The notes beneath the pieces were generated by a model. The model saw nothing but the letters and a program-made list of their open reading frames with translations. It searched no databases and was not told the origin of the DNA. From the IMG/VR virus record IMGVR_UViG_3300022200_000030, positions 1 to 64,000 of that record: DNA of 64,000 nt; one strand, written 5' to 3'. Position 1 is the first letter of the stretch, and the number at the start of each line of letters is the position of its first letter. Positions 33,910 through 48,100 of this stretch are shown here, piece after piece. The translations under genes were made by a program, and so were the position numbers. The DNA is from a virus.

Positions 33910-34968
33910 ATGACGCTGCTCTCAACCATGGCGTCCTTGTCGAACCTCGTACAAGGCATCGCCCCTGCGTTTGAGGACATTGGTAAGACGGCAATCAAGG
34001 CATTTGAGTCCATCAAGACCTTCGTGAACGACAACGTGGTGACCCCCATCTTGGAAAAGTGGGAGAACCTCAAACTTTGGTGGGACGAGTTCAAGACAAA
34101 TGTGATGGCTCGTTGGCAGGAAATCAAGGACGGGGTGATGGAAAAAGTCGAAGGTATCTTTGCCCTGTTCACCGGATTTGAATTACCTGAAGTCTTCACC
34201 AAAGAGTATTGGACAGGACTCTTTGACGGATTCTCAATTGATTGGGCGGGTATTTTCGCTCTTGTAATTCCTGAGCCGCTTCAACTCGTCTTCGACTTCA
34301 TTACGGGCAGCGGTGCGTTTGCATCGTTCTCCATCAAGGACCGGATTGACCTTGCCATTGGTGCGCTACCCGAACCGCTCAGCACCATCGTCAACCTGCT
34401 GAGTGGTGTGGCAAACTTTGGCATTACGAAGGTCGGGGACTTCTTTGACTTCGCTATGAACGTCGGTGGTACTGTCATTGGATGGCTCATGGATTTCATT
34501 GCCGACCCAAGCGGTACGCTTGCGGCTACGGGTGAGTCAATTACGACCTTCTTCAGCAACCTTGCTACTCAATTTGGTGACTTGATGAAAGCACCACTCA
34601 ACATCATCATTGAGGGATGGAATGCAGTTGTTGGTGCTTTGAACTTCTCAAAGACATTCGACCTTGGGCCATTCGGTGAACAAACGGTAGGCATGGACCT
34701 CAGCAGTTGGACGATTCCTGCACTCGCTAAGGGTGGTATCGTCAACTCCCCTACGCTTGCACTTATCGGTGAGGCAGGCCCCGAAGCGGTTGTGCCGCTT
34801 ACGGGCGACAACGCTCCGGGCGGCAATCAAACCTACAACATCACAGTCAACGCGGGAGGCATCACCGACCGTACCGACAAGCGGCAATTGGCCCGTGAGA
34901 TTGGCAACATGATTCAGCAGGAGTTGGCCCGCAACCTTGGCGGCACCACCATGAGGGGGCGGTTCTGA
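33910..34968 (+). CDS. Tape measure protein (short)
   Basis: The protein is 352 aa. The C-terminal part (ALAKGGIVNSPTLALIGEAG, then PEAVVPL, and a Gly/Thr strand with a final helix IGNMIQQELARNLGG) is typical of tail tape measure proteins. The middle has amphipathic and hydrophobic helices (VIPEPLQLVFDFITG; VGGTVIGWLMDFI). Most tape measures are 600-2000 aa. At the usual 0.15 nm per residue, 352 residues would span roughly 50 nm, so the tail would be short. That number is an estimate from family rules. Confidence 0.8.
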   Translation: MTLLSTMASLSNLVQGIAPAFEDIGKTAIKAFESIKTFVNDNVVTPILEKWENLKLWWDEFKTNVMARWQEIKDGVMEKVEGIFALFTGFELPEVFTKEYWTGLFDGFSIDWAGIFALVIPEPLQLVFDFITGSGAFASFSIKDRIDLAIGALPEPLSTIVNLLSGVANFGITKVGDFFDFAMNVGGTVIGWLMDFIADPSGTLAATGESITTFFSNLATQFGDLMKAPLNIIIEGWNAVVGALNFSKTFDLGPFGEQTVGMDLSSWTIPALAKGGIVNSPTLALIGEAGPEAVVPLTGDNAPGGNQTYNITVNAGGITDRTDKRQLAREIGNMIQQELARNLGGTTMRGRF

Positions 34969-36125
34969 TGGCGAACGGTACACCGATTCGTCTGATTCAG
35001 CGCAACGGCGGCATCATTGAGTTGAACGTCACGACGGTCACAATGGACGTGGACCGCAAGTTCAACCCCAAGCCACTTGTGTACTCAGGTTCTCACCGTG
35101 TCGCTACCGACTCCAACCTGACCCGTGCCGTCATTCAATTGGAAGGTGTCATGACCGATGATGATGCGGTGTTTGTGTCGTCAAGCACGCAAGCGAGTGC
35201 TTCAATTGATTTTTCGTACAGGATAGACGGAGTACGAAAAATTGGAGATGAAATTACTGATGCTGAAAAAGAGGAAGTGGTCAAGGTAAGTGCTTTAGGA
35301 TATTGGGAACCTACTACTATTTCCAATCTCAATACACCAAGACTTGCTCTCGATGATACGAATGTAATTTACTTTGTGGAAGACTCAGCATCGGATGGTT
35401 TCTTCGCTCCAAACTCAGTTCATTGGGTAAGCACGTACGATGCGTCAACCTCGACCGCCAAATCAGCAGCATCTATTGCTCAAGGAATTGCAAATCGTAT
35501 TGCTGCTATGGGTGCCCCTTACACTACTTCAACGGGCACTTCACCCTACACCGGACAGGCAAACGCCGTAGTGAGCATCACTCGTACTGCAAACGGTAAT
35601 AACACCAAATACCCGAAGTTCAAAAAATGGAACAGCGGTGCAAAGGAACCACTCATCATTACAAAATACGTTGGCTACCAAGAAGGAGCAGGTACCACAG
35701 GCATGAGTGCGGGCGACAAGGTGCAGCACTTGTGGGGTGTGCTAAACAACTCGCAGGACGGCGGACGGGGGCTTGAGAAAGGAAGCCTACGTCAACGAGA
35801 TGATGTGACCGGGCGTAGGAATACACGCGGTGGTGGAGATTACATCATTGGTATTCAGATTCCATTTGAGTCAATGGTCAACGCAGCGTCGGGTGAGAAG
35901 TATTCCGCCGTCAACCATTTCATGACGACGGGGACGTACCATTTGCAAAATCCTGAGACAAAAGACGTGGAGAACGCTACCCTCGCAGGTGTTCAATTCA
36001 GCGATGCGAAGAACTCCTACACAGGGATTAAGGGTGGCGTGGACAAGGCTACGTTTGTGCGATTGGGCGGCGAACCGTTGTACCAATTCACCATCATCTT
36101 CCTACCGGCTGACGTAATCCTGTGA
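34968..36125 (+). CDS. Probable distal tail protein
   Basis: The protein is 385 aa from ATG 34968, overlapping the tape measure by 1 bp. The N-terminal beta strands (PIRLIQRNGGIIELNVTTVT) and C-terminal strands (QFTIIFLPADVIL) could form the Dit-like sandwich that caps the tail tube. The middle part, about residues 65-235, is more AT-rich and probably an insertion. Function is inferred from gene order. Confidence 0.5.
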   Translation: MANGTPIRLIQRNGGIIELNVTTVTMDVDRKFNPKPLVYSGSHRVATDSNLTRAVIQLEGVMTDDDAVFVSSSTQASASIDFSYRIDGVRKIGDEITDAEKEEVVKVSALGYWEPTTISNLNTPRLALDDTNVIYFVEDSASDGFFAPNSVHWVSTYDASTSTAKSAASIAQGIANRIAAMGAPYTTSTGTSPYTGQANAVVSITRTANGNNTKYPKFKKWNSGAKEPLIITKYVGYQEGAGTTGMSAGDKVQHLWGVLNNSQDGGRGLEKGSLRQRDDVTGRRNTRGGGDYIIGIQIPFESMVNAASGEKYSAVNHFMTTGTYHLQNPETKDVENATLAGVQFSDAKNSYTGIKGGVDKATFVRLGGEPLYQFTIIFLPADVIL

Positions 36126-36134
36126 GGTGAATAC

Positions 36135-39100
36135 ATGGTTGCAGTCGGTCGAACGAGTCACGCCCTCTTCTTTGACGGCGTAAGTGATTCGGTCATTCTG
36201 CCGCAAGGCAACTACATCGGTACGGGTCAGCCCACGCCGGACGGGAAGGTGGTCACCAACCTGCTTCAGAAAGAGCGGCGTAGCGGTGGTGAAAGCCCGC
36301 TGATTCCCAAGGCCAACGGCGACTTCGTTATCGAGGCATGGGTCGTGCCCGACTGCGGTGGTGTGATTGCTCACCGTGAGGGGCAGTTCACGCTTTCGCT
36401 TGGTACCGTGGACACTCCCGGCCCCGCAACCTTCGACCTGCTGCTTGAGGGCAGCGCAGGGTTGTTTCAGGCATATTTGACTTCGGCAATTGATGCCAGC
36501 GACCGATGGGATGGTATCGTCTATCCTCACCACGCGGGCAGCGTACACGACTCGTACAACCGCTTTGACACCGGTACCTACGGTGAGGCGACCAACCTCA
36601 ACGCTGCGCACAGACCCCTGTACCACGTCGTTGCAGGATTTTCCTTCGGTCAGGCGTTTCTGTACGTGAACGGCGACCTCATCGCATCGCAGAAACTCGA
36701 TGCTGACATGCGCATCGCACGTTCCACCGAACACGTGTACGTGGGCGGCAAGGGCGGTGAGTTCCGTGGTGCGGTCGAAGCCCTGCACTTTCTCGGCCAC
36801 TACGACAAGTCCACCGTTGAGTCGCACATGCCGACCCAATCGGACGTGTCCACCGGTCTGTACCGCTTTGAAGAGCCGATTGACGTGGTGGAAGGAACGT
36901 ATTCGTTCAACGCCGTGAGCGCAAACGCTACGAGCATCACGGTGTCTGCAAGCGATGCTCAAGCACTCATTGTACGGTTCACCGGTAAGCCGTACGATTC
37001 TGCCTCCCCTACCGTTGATTTCACGGCCAAACCGTACAGTATGGGGTCGTACAAGGTCGTGGACTACTACACCGGCTCAGGCACCCCTTCAACGCTCTCA
37101 ATTGCCCACGTACCCTACAACCTGCTCATCAACCCCGGTGCCATCACGCGGGCCACGCAGAAGCCTAATCAGAAGCCACCGGAGCGTGTGCGTGTCAAGA
37201 GCATCAACGGCAGCACGGGTGTCATCGAGTTGACGAGCATTCACGTTGACTTTGTGAACGGTACGGGTGGGCTGCGCGGGTTGCTGCACAACCGGACGGC
37301 TGACGTGGACAACTACTTCGTCGTAGTCGGTGCCGACCTGCTGATTGACAACGGTACGGGTAAGCCGTACCAACCACCGCACTACGGTACGCAAGTCTTC
37401 GACCGCACCGGTCAGATGGTGATTGACGAAACGGACAACGAGCAGCACGGCATGGTGTACTCATCGCGTATGGCAACCACCACCGACGACCCAAACAATC
37501 CGTTCGCGGTCGTGTGGCCGAGCGATGTTGACCCCTTGTTCCAAATTGGACATAGCGGGCGGCACACCTTCTCGCACGTTGTCGGTCATGAGTTCATGCG
37601 CCGTTATCCGGTGCCGTCGGACTTGGTTGTGGACCAAACGGTGACCGGTGCAGCGGACATTGTGACAATGCGCTACGACAACGTGTCCCGTTCGCTGCGC
37701 AATTCGTTTGCCATGAACGCCCTGACTGACGTGTTTAGCGAAGATGCCACGGCTACGGTGACTGAAATCGTGTCAAGCACCACGGCGTCTTCAGTCGTTC
37801 ACAACGGCTTGCCATCTGCTGCCCGTGAAGTCATCGGCATCGGTGGTGCTGACTTCGACTTCCGACCCTTCTTGCTGAAAGGACCTGCGCCATTGTCCGG
37901 CTCAGATGTGAATGATACAACGCGGTTGTATCACCTTGTTCCTGAAACCACGTCCCGTGTTGCTATCCTCAACGTCCCTGCTTTGCAAACCTCGCACAAC
38001 ATGGCTCCCTTCGTGGAGATTCATTACAACGCAATTGACCTGACGGGTGCAAGCATGGGCATCAGCGGACCAATGCTGATGGTCGAGAAGACGGTCCCTG
38101 CGGCTTCTCTTGACCTTGGTGGTGGGACGTACGTGTACGACCTCATTGCTGCTGCTCTTGACGCTACGATGTATGCTCCGGGCGGTATGCTGATTCTCGA
38201 CCCTGATGTGAAGAGCAGCAACGAGTACATGTTTGAGTCGCACAGTCTGATTGGGGACAACACGGGCGGTGCTGATTACGATTCTGAGTTGGACTTCACC
38301 CGCACCCCTGCTGAGTACACACCTGTGTCGAGCGTTGACGCTGAGCCGTGTACACCACCTGCTCCTGTACGTGCCTCTCACGTTTCCTTGGACCACGAAT
38401 CGGTGTACAACCGACTCACGTTCACCAAGGCAGGCATCGTGACCGAAGACGACCTGACCGAGATTGGTGGCTACAAGCGGGTCACTCCCACCGAGGAAAA
38501 GACCGGTGCGGGTGTCTTCGACGTGGGCATCCCTGACGGCATCAGTCCGGTGCATGAGACGTTTGACGTGATTGACAACTACCTTGCGCCATCGGGCAAA
38601 TTGCATATCTTTGTGCAACCAACAGACCGGCGGCGGAGCAACCAACTGCTTTCTGCTCTTGAGGACGACTCGTCCATCACAATAATGCTGATGATGGCAC
38701 GGACGCGCCTCCGAAGCATCAGCGAGGAAAATGACCCTGAATCAAACTTGACGACCATCACCGTCACCGGTGCGGGTGTCGTGGAGTCCGTGCTGAACCG
38801 CAACGTCAGCGCGGTTGGTGAAGGTTCACCTGACTCTTACATCGTCAAGGAGATTGAGCCGAATGCACCTGTGGTCACGGTGACGCTTGGAGGACCGGGA
38901 CAAGGTGCGGTGAACACGAAGCCGACGTTCGACCCAAGCCCGCTGATGAGGCTTCCCGGCTCAACGCGCCGTTCCTGCGCTGTACGTGCGACTCACGTGT
39001 ACGCCAAGAACGACACCGTGACCACAAAAAACATTCTCAGCGTGGCACCGCTAAACAACGGTTCACCCGATATTGCATCGTGGGGCACCATCGCGTTCCC

Positions 39101-42100
39101 AAAGGTGGGGCGAGTGTACCTCGACAATGGCGCGAGTGCGGAATACGCAAGCAAGGGTGGCTCCGGCTTCATCTTCACCAACGTCAGCGCAAGCGGTACG
39201 GGCCGCTACCTTGGTGCTGATGGAGAAGAGTACTCCAACTTCTTCCTGTGGTGCAACGCGGTCGGTTTGATGAAGACGACCTCATCCCCTGCCGACGTGC
39301 AGACTTCGCTGACCCTGTACAACGACCCAAACTTTGCAGACGATGCGATGGCTCAAGATGGCAGCACCGTGAACGACAGACTGTTTCAGTCCATGGACAC
39401 GGTGACACACGACTACCAACTCGGTACGCAGTTTGCAAGCACACGGGCCATGGTCGAGATTCCTGTCTTCCCGCAGCAGTTCTTCGACCATCCTGAACAG
39501 GGCATCTTTCCCGGTCCTGACAACTCGATGAAGTTGCACCTCGATGCAACCTACACCGCTCACTCATGGAACCCGACGCCCGTGGGTCGCCGTGCCAACG
39601 ACATTGGACAAGCAGACAAGCAAGCATCCTCGGCGTACGGTTCCAACAGGGAAGGATTTGTTGCGGCGGCTCACATTGAGCGCATTGTCAAGAACCCCAT
39701 TCCATCGCCGGGATTCTATGAGATTTACGTTGACTTCCCTGAGATTTTTCCCAATGCTGACGAAGGCTCATTGCCACGAAGCGTTGGGAACATGAAAAGC
39801 GTCGGCTACTACCGCCGATGCTTCCTTGCGAACGGCATGAGTGCGTTGTACGTCAATGACCCTACGACGGACGGATTCATCAAGGTACCTGTCCCTTCAT
39901 CCAAAAATCACGGTACCTTCATTGAGGGCTTCTTTACCAACGCCATCCCCGGTGCTGCACTTTTCGTGGCTCAAGGATTCCGTAGTGAAACTCTTGTCCC
40001 GACCGATTCGGATGCAAGTACACCTTCGTCTGACTTTGAGGGACGTTCCCCGTACTACTACGACGCGGCCAACGTACAAACACAAGGAGGTAATCTCGAC
40101 TACGGTATGCGTCAGTACGTCAGCGCGGTTGAGTTCAAGGCCGGTCCACTCGCTAACCCACACGCCCCACGTACTGTGTCTAAACGTGCAGCGTCCACGA
40201 TTCTTTCAGTCCCATCTGTGAGTGGAAACACCTACACGATTACGCTTGAAGATGGGTCGCTTTTCCCTGACGTGCCGTTCACGCGAGATGCAAGTAACGT
40301 CATTCAGTTTGAAACGGGTGACCCGTTGTATATTGCTGAAGTAATTCAGGCTGATGGCTCGACCCAAGACGTGTACTACCTTGGACGATTCAACAACACG
40401 TTCACGCAGAACACAATTGCAATTGTCGCTACTTCAACCCCTACGTTGGTCGGTGCTACGCTGCGCTTGAAGCACGTTGCACACGCGCTGCATACGCTAA
40501 GCAACCCTGCAAGCGCGGTAACTGAGGAAAAGAAAGTCGTCACGTTCTTGCCTTCCGCAACCGCAGACCAATGGACCTTCTCATCCTCATACGGTGGTGG
40601 TACCACAACCACGCTCAACATCACTTGCACCACGGCTGACCTAATGGCCCATGCAAACGTGGTTGGTCTGAACATTCGACCTGACGACCACGTGTACGTG
40701 GACACCGGCTCAGCCATCAATTATCTCGGCCAAGTGTCTAAGGTCGAGTCAGCAGAAGTCTCGGGCGGCTCCGACCGTATCATCTTGGCAGCAAACAACC
40801 TTGCAGCCATCACTTCAGGTAACAAGATTCGTGTTGCTGCTGAGTCGGTAATGACCGTTGACGACGAGGCTATCCTGAACCGTGCTTGGGTTCACCCGTA
40901 TGCGACCGGTGGTCTGCGTCACGGTGACACCGTGTGGGCCAACATGAGCATCAACAACCCGCATGCTACCGAAGGATTGTTCGCCAAGAGCCGTGGTGTG
41001 TTCAATGACGGCCTCGTTTGGAAGGGCTTCAATGGTGGCTCAGGTACACTTGCTGACCGGCCCCGTAATAGCATCCCGCTTGAGAACTTCCTGATTGGAG
41101 ACTCTTGCCTTGAGACGGCCATCAACTACGCGCAACACGTCAACAAAACTGTGCAGATGAACTATGAGTCAATGGGCCTCGATGCTGAACAGGCTCCTGT
41201 CGTAGCGTATGTTGACCCGTATCTTGCAACCGACGGACATGCCCGCGTTCTTCTGTACGACGTGGGCCACGACCGCGAGTTCATCGCATTCCACGACTTG
41301 CATATGCAGGTTCAGTCAAGTGCAGCAACGCCATCCATCGGTTACACTCGACAACTCGCCTACAAGGATGGCACCATCAACCTCGACAAGTTCCTGATGG
41401 GTCGTAACGGTGCAGCACCACACTATCTGACAACTCAGATTGACGTAGCCAACGGCTACCCAAGCGAGAACCCATTCCTGCGGGCTACGCAGCAATCCAA
41501 GTTCATTGAAGGTGCATATGCACATAACGTCATTGGCGGGGTAAATCAGAACCCGTACAACGCGAGCAGCGAGCAATCGTGGACCGTGCTGAACAATCCT
41601 GATGTTGATACGTACAACGTCCTCTTTGCATCCAAGGGCCACGGACACTTTGTTCACACAGGTCTGTACCACGAAAAGGGGAGCAGCGACCTCACCGTTG
41701 GTGACAGTACCCTACCCCGTACTCAACCTGCGGTTGCATCTCCGTATTGGAGCAATGCAATCCACCAACTCTCGCGCATCAACGCTGACTCGCATCCGTT
41801 GATTACAGCACTTCGCGTACATCGGGCAGAACAGAACCCGAACACGCACACGCTGAAGGACCCAAGTACGCTCTTTGACACGCCTGATGGGACGCGCACC
41901 ATCTCGGCCTTCTTGAGTCTGAAGGGGAAGCGTAGCATTGCTCTTGACCTCAGCGGTCACGACGAAGAGCGACTTCAGCATCTTCCGCATTGGACGCAAA
42001 TGGACTTCGTACGCCGCATGACCGTGGATTTCGGTGAAATCGGTGTGAAAGAAGGTGTGACTGACATTGAGGCAGCGGCGCGTGAGATTGTGCGGCTCAT

Positions 42101-45100
42101 CAACCAAGGCGGTGCTGCGAACGGTCGAACCCACGCACGTCGCCCCTCTCAGCAATATCCCGGTGAAAGCGAGCGTCTTGATTTAACACGTATTGGCGTT
42201 CGACAGGATATTGGTAATCCAAATCGTGACCCAACGAGCGCCCACATCTTTGCTGACTTTGCCGCCACGGGTTCCACTTACGACCCCGCGCCTTGGTGGT
42301 ACCCTGACGAAGCATTCGACAGTCACGACCGTGGGAGCCACATGGGGTACCTCCGTGCGCACATTGGTCGCGTGGTTGAGGACCTCGATGGCAACGAAGG
42401 CTTCTCCATCGTCATTCACAGTACCATTCCCGGTGCAAGTGGTCGCAACTTCTGCGCTTGGCTTGACAATAGTAAGGGACAGTCCTCTTACAAACCACAG
42501 TACCTCATCGGTCACGGTGGTCGGTTCCGCAACTTTTGGTCGCAACCGGACGAGGTTTCCGGTGAGAACATGCACCCCGCTCCGTTGCCGTTGAATAAGC
42601 ACGGACGGCCCTTTGCTCCAATTACTTCACTCCGAGAATACGTGGCTCAAGAAGAGCCTGATGACATGTTTGCAAGCAATCTCGATGTTGCAGCACGAAA
42701 CGACGTGGAAAAGAATGCACTTGCTCGTAAGGTGTCAGCGACGATGGGCGGTACGGTCAACAACTCGGTTGCTGATGAGTCCTTTGAGGCACAAAGCCCC
42801 GCTACGTCGTTGGTTGAAGGGCTACGTCGTGGTAGCACGGCTGTGGGCCGTATCAACTTCGGTGGGTTGGTTGAAGCGGGTGTACCGGGTTTCGCACCGG
42901 ACGCAGGAGCGTTTGGATTTGGTCGGCGTGGAAGCACTCGCCACTTTTCCCGCTACGGTACCAACGCGAGCGAATACACAAGTCACGTGAATACGGAAGA
43001 GGTCACCGAGGACGCTATTGGTGACACACCGTTGTACGGCATGCGTTTCACCGACCACCGAGGTCGAGGTTATGGTGTCAGGTACGTCTATCGTTGTGTA
43101 AATCAACCATTTGCCAATGAACTGACAACACTACCTTCAACCTTAGATGATGAAATCATCATTCATTTTGATGACCGAGACGTTGCACAGGGCGGTTTTA
43201 CCATTGGACACCACATGGCGGGTGTAGGAGATGCAACAGGACGGTTGGAGCCGAAGAGTGGCATGACCGAAGCAACATGGGTGGGTAACCGTTGGCGTGG
43301 TGTCTTTGCCGCAGATGCCGGTTTGAACTGTCAAGCAACGTACAGTTCAGATACCATCACCGTAGTCCTCGACACCCCTTACGATACGGGTAGCACCGAG
43401 TTCAACAACCATCCCGACATTCTTGGCTACCTTGGTTTCCCCAAGACCAACGGTATCATGCAATTGACGGACCCATATAGCGGAAGTGCTACGACATTGC
43501 ATGGTGTGGTTGGAAACACGTTCTCCTATGAATCCCGTACAAGCAACGACACGACAGGTACGCACACGTTCTATGGTGTGCGAGGTGCTGATTTTACCGC
43601 CACTCACACTTCTGCATCGTTTGTTGTCACCGACGTACCCTCGGGTGTGTCGTTCAAAGCCGGAAACACTCACCAACTCATCCTTTCCCCGCGTTTGAAT
43701 TGGACGACGTTGTTGACCGATGAGGTGATTGCGTACGCTACTGTTGCTGCAATCAACATGCAAGACCCCAACATGGAAGACGGGTATTCTGTTGATGTGC
43801 GCCATTTGTACGCAGCAGACGGTCGGACACTCGGAGATTGGGGTGTTGGTGAAGATGCCATCATCATTCGTGCGCATAACCCGCAACGTGGAATCAAGCC
43901 ACTTTCACAGATGTTCAGCGCAAGTCTTCACCGCGACTATGGTATTCAAGCAGCCCACATTGAGTTCGGTGAATATCAAAAAATAGCCAAAACAAGCGCT
44001 ACATGGAGCGTAACTGCCGGACTAATTCCCCCATTAAGTGATGCACAAATTGCATCGTCGAAACAATTGACGTGCGGGTACATTCCGCGTACCATCGTTC
44101 AGGTTCGTACCCGTGGTCGTGGTTACCATGCCAACACACCTACGCCTATCCTTGTGGATTCATACAACGACCCTGTGAACCTCAAGCGGTGGGATGAGAA
44201 CCTCAAGGGTGTCCGCTTCCTTTCTCGCCCCGGTGACCACATTCTGCCTTGTCTGAGCAACCCACTTTTGAAGACTCAATCAGTCTCAAGCAACGTGTTC
44301 ACAATGGCCGCAACAAACAAACTCGGCCATGCAATGATTGTGGGTTGCACCCGAACAATTACGGGCACCTATACCACAACGGACCGGTTGTTGGCGTTCG
44401 GTCAGAAGATTCAATTGTATCATGCAAGAAATAACTACTCAGTTGTATTTGCTAACCAAGGTGCAAACGCACTTACTGAGTTCACTTTCAACGAAAGAGA
44501 AGCGTCTGATGAATGGTTTGATGAGTTTGGTGGAAAGACCTTGAATCAGGATTACTACTTCATTTCATCAATTGGAGAGTTTGACGGGTACCGTTTGCAC
44601 GGAAGCGTGGATTCCGAGCCTATCGTGTACTTCCGTGGCGCAAGGGATAGCAGCGACCACGATGTACCATTGTACTTCGGCGGTGGGTTCAGCGGCGTCG
44701 TGCTTGACGTGAACGACGGTACGCAGAACGACTACGCTGACTTCTATACGCACCCGTACTCAACAGGACCTACGGGTACTGCGGGCATTCAGAATGCCAA
44801 CGAGATTTCAACCTCATTCGCTTTGGTGGATTGCAACGCGCTGCTTGCCTTCTTCCCCGGTACCGCGCTACTCAATCAGCACCGTGGCTCTATTCACCCA
44901 CCTGCGTACAACAAGGATAGCATCCTTACGACTGACGTTGACGTAGGATTCGCAACGAAGCACAACGATTTGCCTGCACACGTTACGGCTCGCTACACCG
45001 CCGGTATGGTGTATCAACGCCCAATTCCGCTTGTGCTGCGCATGGGTCACCCAACGGCTCGCTACGACGATGCACGCAATAGCATCACCAACCACACCAC

Positions 45101-48100
45101 CTACGTCATCTATGGACCGGGCCAAGCATTTCCCTTCACCGAAACAACCGCTGCTAACGCAGACGTTGAGCCACACCCCGGTTTCGTCGTGACGGTGGGC
45201 AACACGTGGAGCAAGGTGCCACATAGCAAGCAACTGCCCAACCCAATCACCAACGACAAGAACGACTACGGCCCACCAACCTCAACCTACCAAAGCAACC
45301 GTCAACGCTACCATTGGTACTCGACATGGAATTGGAGTCCCGCTGAGGGCATCCCTCGCGTTGGCGCGGTGTCGAGTGGTGTCAGCCTGTGGCAGCGGCC
45401 CGAGCATGGGTACCACTTTGGTGAACACTTCAACCTGCAAGCCACGGTATCTTCACTCAATATCAGCGACTACGCTGCTGCCCACCCCTACAAGCACGCA
45501 CCCATCGTTGGCTACGGTATTGCTTCACAGGCTGACTTGACGTTTCACATGGACGGCGGCTACCATCCCGGCGGTTCATGGCTTGACAATCAACTCTCAT
45601 TCAACGCACCGCTTGAGCCAAGCGACTATCGCGTGACCCGTGATTCGTGGAACGAGGTCAACCCAACTGCGTTCCGTGTTTCAGGTGTGCTTGCAAAGCA
45701 GGTTCTCGCGGGTGCATCTGCTGAAGAAGGCGACGACTTCGACCGTGAAATTATCGTCGTGGATGCTACGCGGTGTCAGAACGGTGAGGAACTCGCAGCC
45801 CTGCTTGGACAGGCCATCAACGAAAATCCCGGCAAAGGTGCGCTCAAGGCCATGGGTGGTACGCACCTCCCTTCGATGGGCAGCGCGATGCGGCAGGACC
45901 GCTACGGTTGGGTCGAACTCGACTACGATGATTATACGATTGATGCAACAAAATCGTACTCCTACGTTGAGGCTACACTTTCAGGTGGTACACAAGCCAT
46001 CTTGGAACAGTTGCCCGCATCGGGATGGATTCGTACGGACAACGCAGGTCGTACGCTCCACACGGTTGACTTGCCTGCTTTTGCGCCCTACCATAGCCGT
46101 GAAGTGTACTATGACATTGGTGTTTTCCCGTCAACTTGGAAGGTGCGGTTTTGGCTTGCTCCCAACCGTTTGACAGGCAATCCTGAATTGGAGGATGCAC
46201 AGACTTTCGATGACTCAACCCTGCCCACCGCAGTTGACTTGAGTGGTGTCACGAAGGTGTACGTGTGGAGCAAAGCCGGTGTTCATCGCTTCAACAACGA
46301 GGACGACGCTACGCGCGACCACATGACGCAGGTTCACTTTGCAGGCATTGTGGACGCCATTGACCGCACTCGTCCGGTAGGTGCGGTTGGGTGGTCCGGT
46401 GAGCGGTACTCGTACCTCAATTCCCTCAAGGTTGGTTCGGAAGGCTACGGTGCGGGGCGTGGTGCGTGGCATCCAAAGTTGGGCTTCTCTCCCTACGGCT
46501 CGGCTTCGACTGTTATGACTGCGTATGGACACGTACCGCACACGTATGCGTTGTACAACACTCCTGAATCACTCGTCTATGCAAACTATGACGGCGTGGG
46601 TACGCCCTACGATTCATGGACTGTTGAGACGGGAAGCATTTCGTACACGGCGTACAACGCTGATAGCACGGGTGCGTACAAGGCGGCGGATAGTGCTATC
46701 AACCTCACGAACAGTCTGACCGACTTCAGCATCCCGCGCGAGTTGTACCACCCGCAGGGCGTCTTCTCCAAGGGCTTCCTCGTTGTTTCTTATGAAAGTG
46801 AATTGGCGTTAGTTGCCAAGCGTGACCGTGACGGTATTACGGCAACCGGTGATTGGCTTGCAGTTGTCTCCAAGACCCGTGCAGGTACGGCTGCTGCAAC
46901 GGCCATTACGTTCGCGGGTACCGCGCAATGGGACGAGCGCATCCACGGTCCTGAACGGTTCTATGCCCCCGCAACAGGTGGACCGAACGTCGAGGCCCTG
47001 ATTGTCAGCGGCACGGCAACACCGGCAAGCGCGGCTACCAATGACCCTGAAGTGGCACAATACGACTTCCACTTGGGTGCGTCAAGCGACAATTCATTGT
47101 ACAACGCTACGCCTGCTTTCGCGCAAATTGGTGACCTATTCTTCGACTTGGACAAGAGCGTAGGTTCCTACCTGCTCAACGATGCAAGTGAGGTTGAGCG
47201 CAACCTAATGGTGGACATGCGCACCGCAGGTGGGGGTACCGACTTCAACGCCAAGCACGATGACCTCCGCTATTGGCTTGCACAGACCAACGGCTACGAA
47301 TCGCTTGCCCGCACACCAATGCGCAACTTCAGCGTCGAGCATGTCGTGTGGAAGCGAATGGACGGCGGCAACCTGTCGCTGCCTGCCTTGAATGCTCGCG
47401 GTCTTGGCGGTGTACCGTTCGTCACCCGCGTCAGCGGTGGTACTGCCTACACCACGGGTGAGAAGTTGTACGGCAACGTGCGCTTCTCCTTTGAAACGAC
47501 CAACTCGGCCATGTTCCCAATCATCCAAGCGCAAGAGTTGGCGCACCCGCAGATTGCTGCTCGCCACCCCGACGAGTTGCGCAACGTCCTGATGGTGCCC
47601 AACGAAGAGATTCAGTTTGATTCAATTGAGGTTGAAGATGATACCGGCCAAATCCACACAATCGAGGGTGGCTCACCGTTCGGTACCATTGTTCGGGCCT
47701 TCCGTAAGTTGTCCAACCGCACCTCAGAAGGGCTTGCCCCTGCTATCGCAGGCAGCGGCGTGGAGCCGAACCTGAAGGTGCGCCTGCCCGACCCCAACAC
47801 AATTCCGGGCAACATCATCGTGCGCTCAGGATTCGACCGGCTGCAAGCCTATCAGACTGAAACAATGGGCAGCGGTGGCATGATGCGACCCGGCCTTGCT
47901 GACGCTCTCAAGCACCAATTCACCGATGAGGTGGATGGGCCGCGTCGTGGACCGACGTATAGCGACCACGAATGGGACCACATCAGTCAGTCTGCAAGCG
48001 GTGAGGCCTTCCCCGACATGACGCGCAAGGGTTGGAGTGCAGCGACAGGCAACGCGCCGCTTGAATCGTCCTACGAGTTGCACGACCGTACGCTCTTCTT

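Noticed and set aside
36102-36962. Long minus-strand open frames opposite the giant gene (also 37902-38645 and 41712-42155)
   Set aside because: They have no domain, no start context and no neighbours on that strand; all lie within the giant plus-strand frame.
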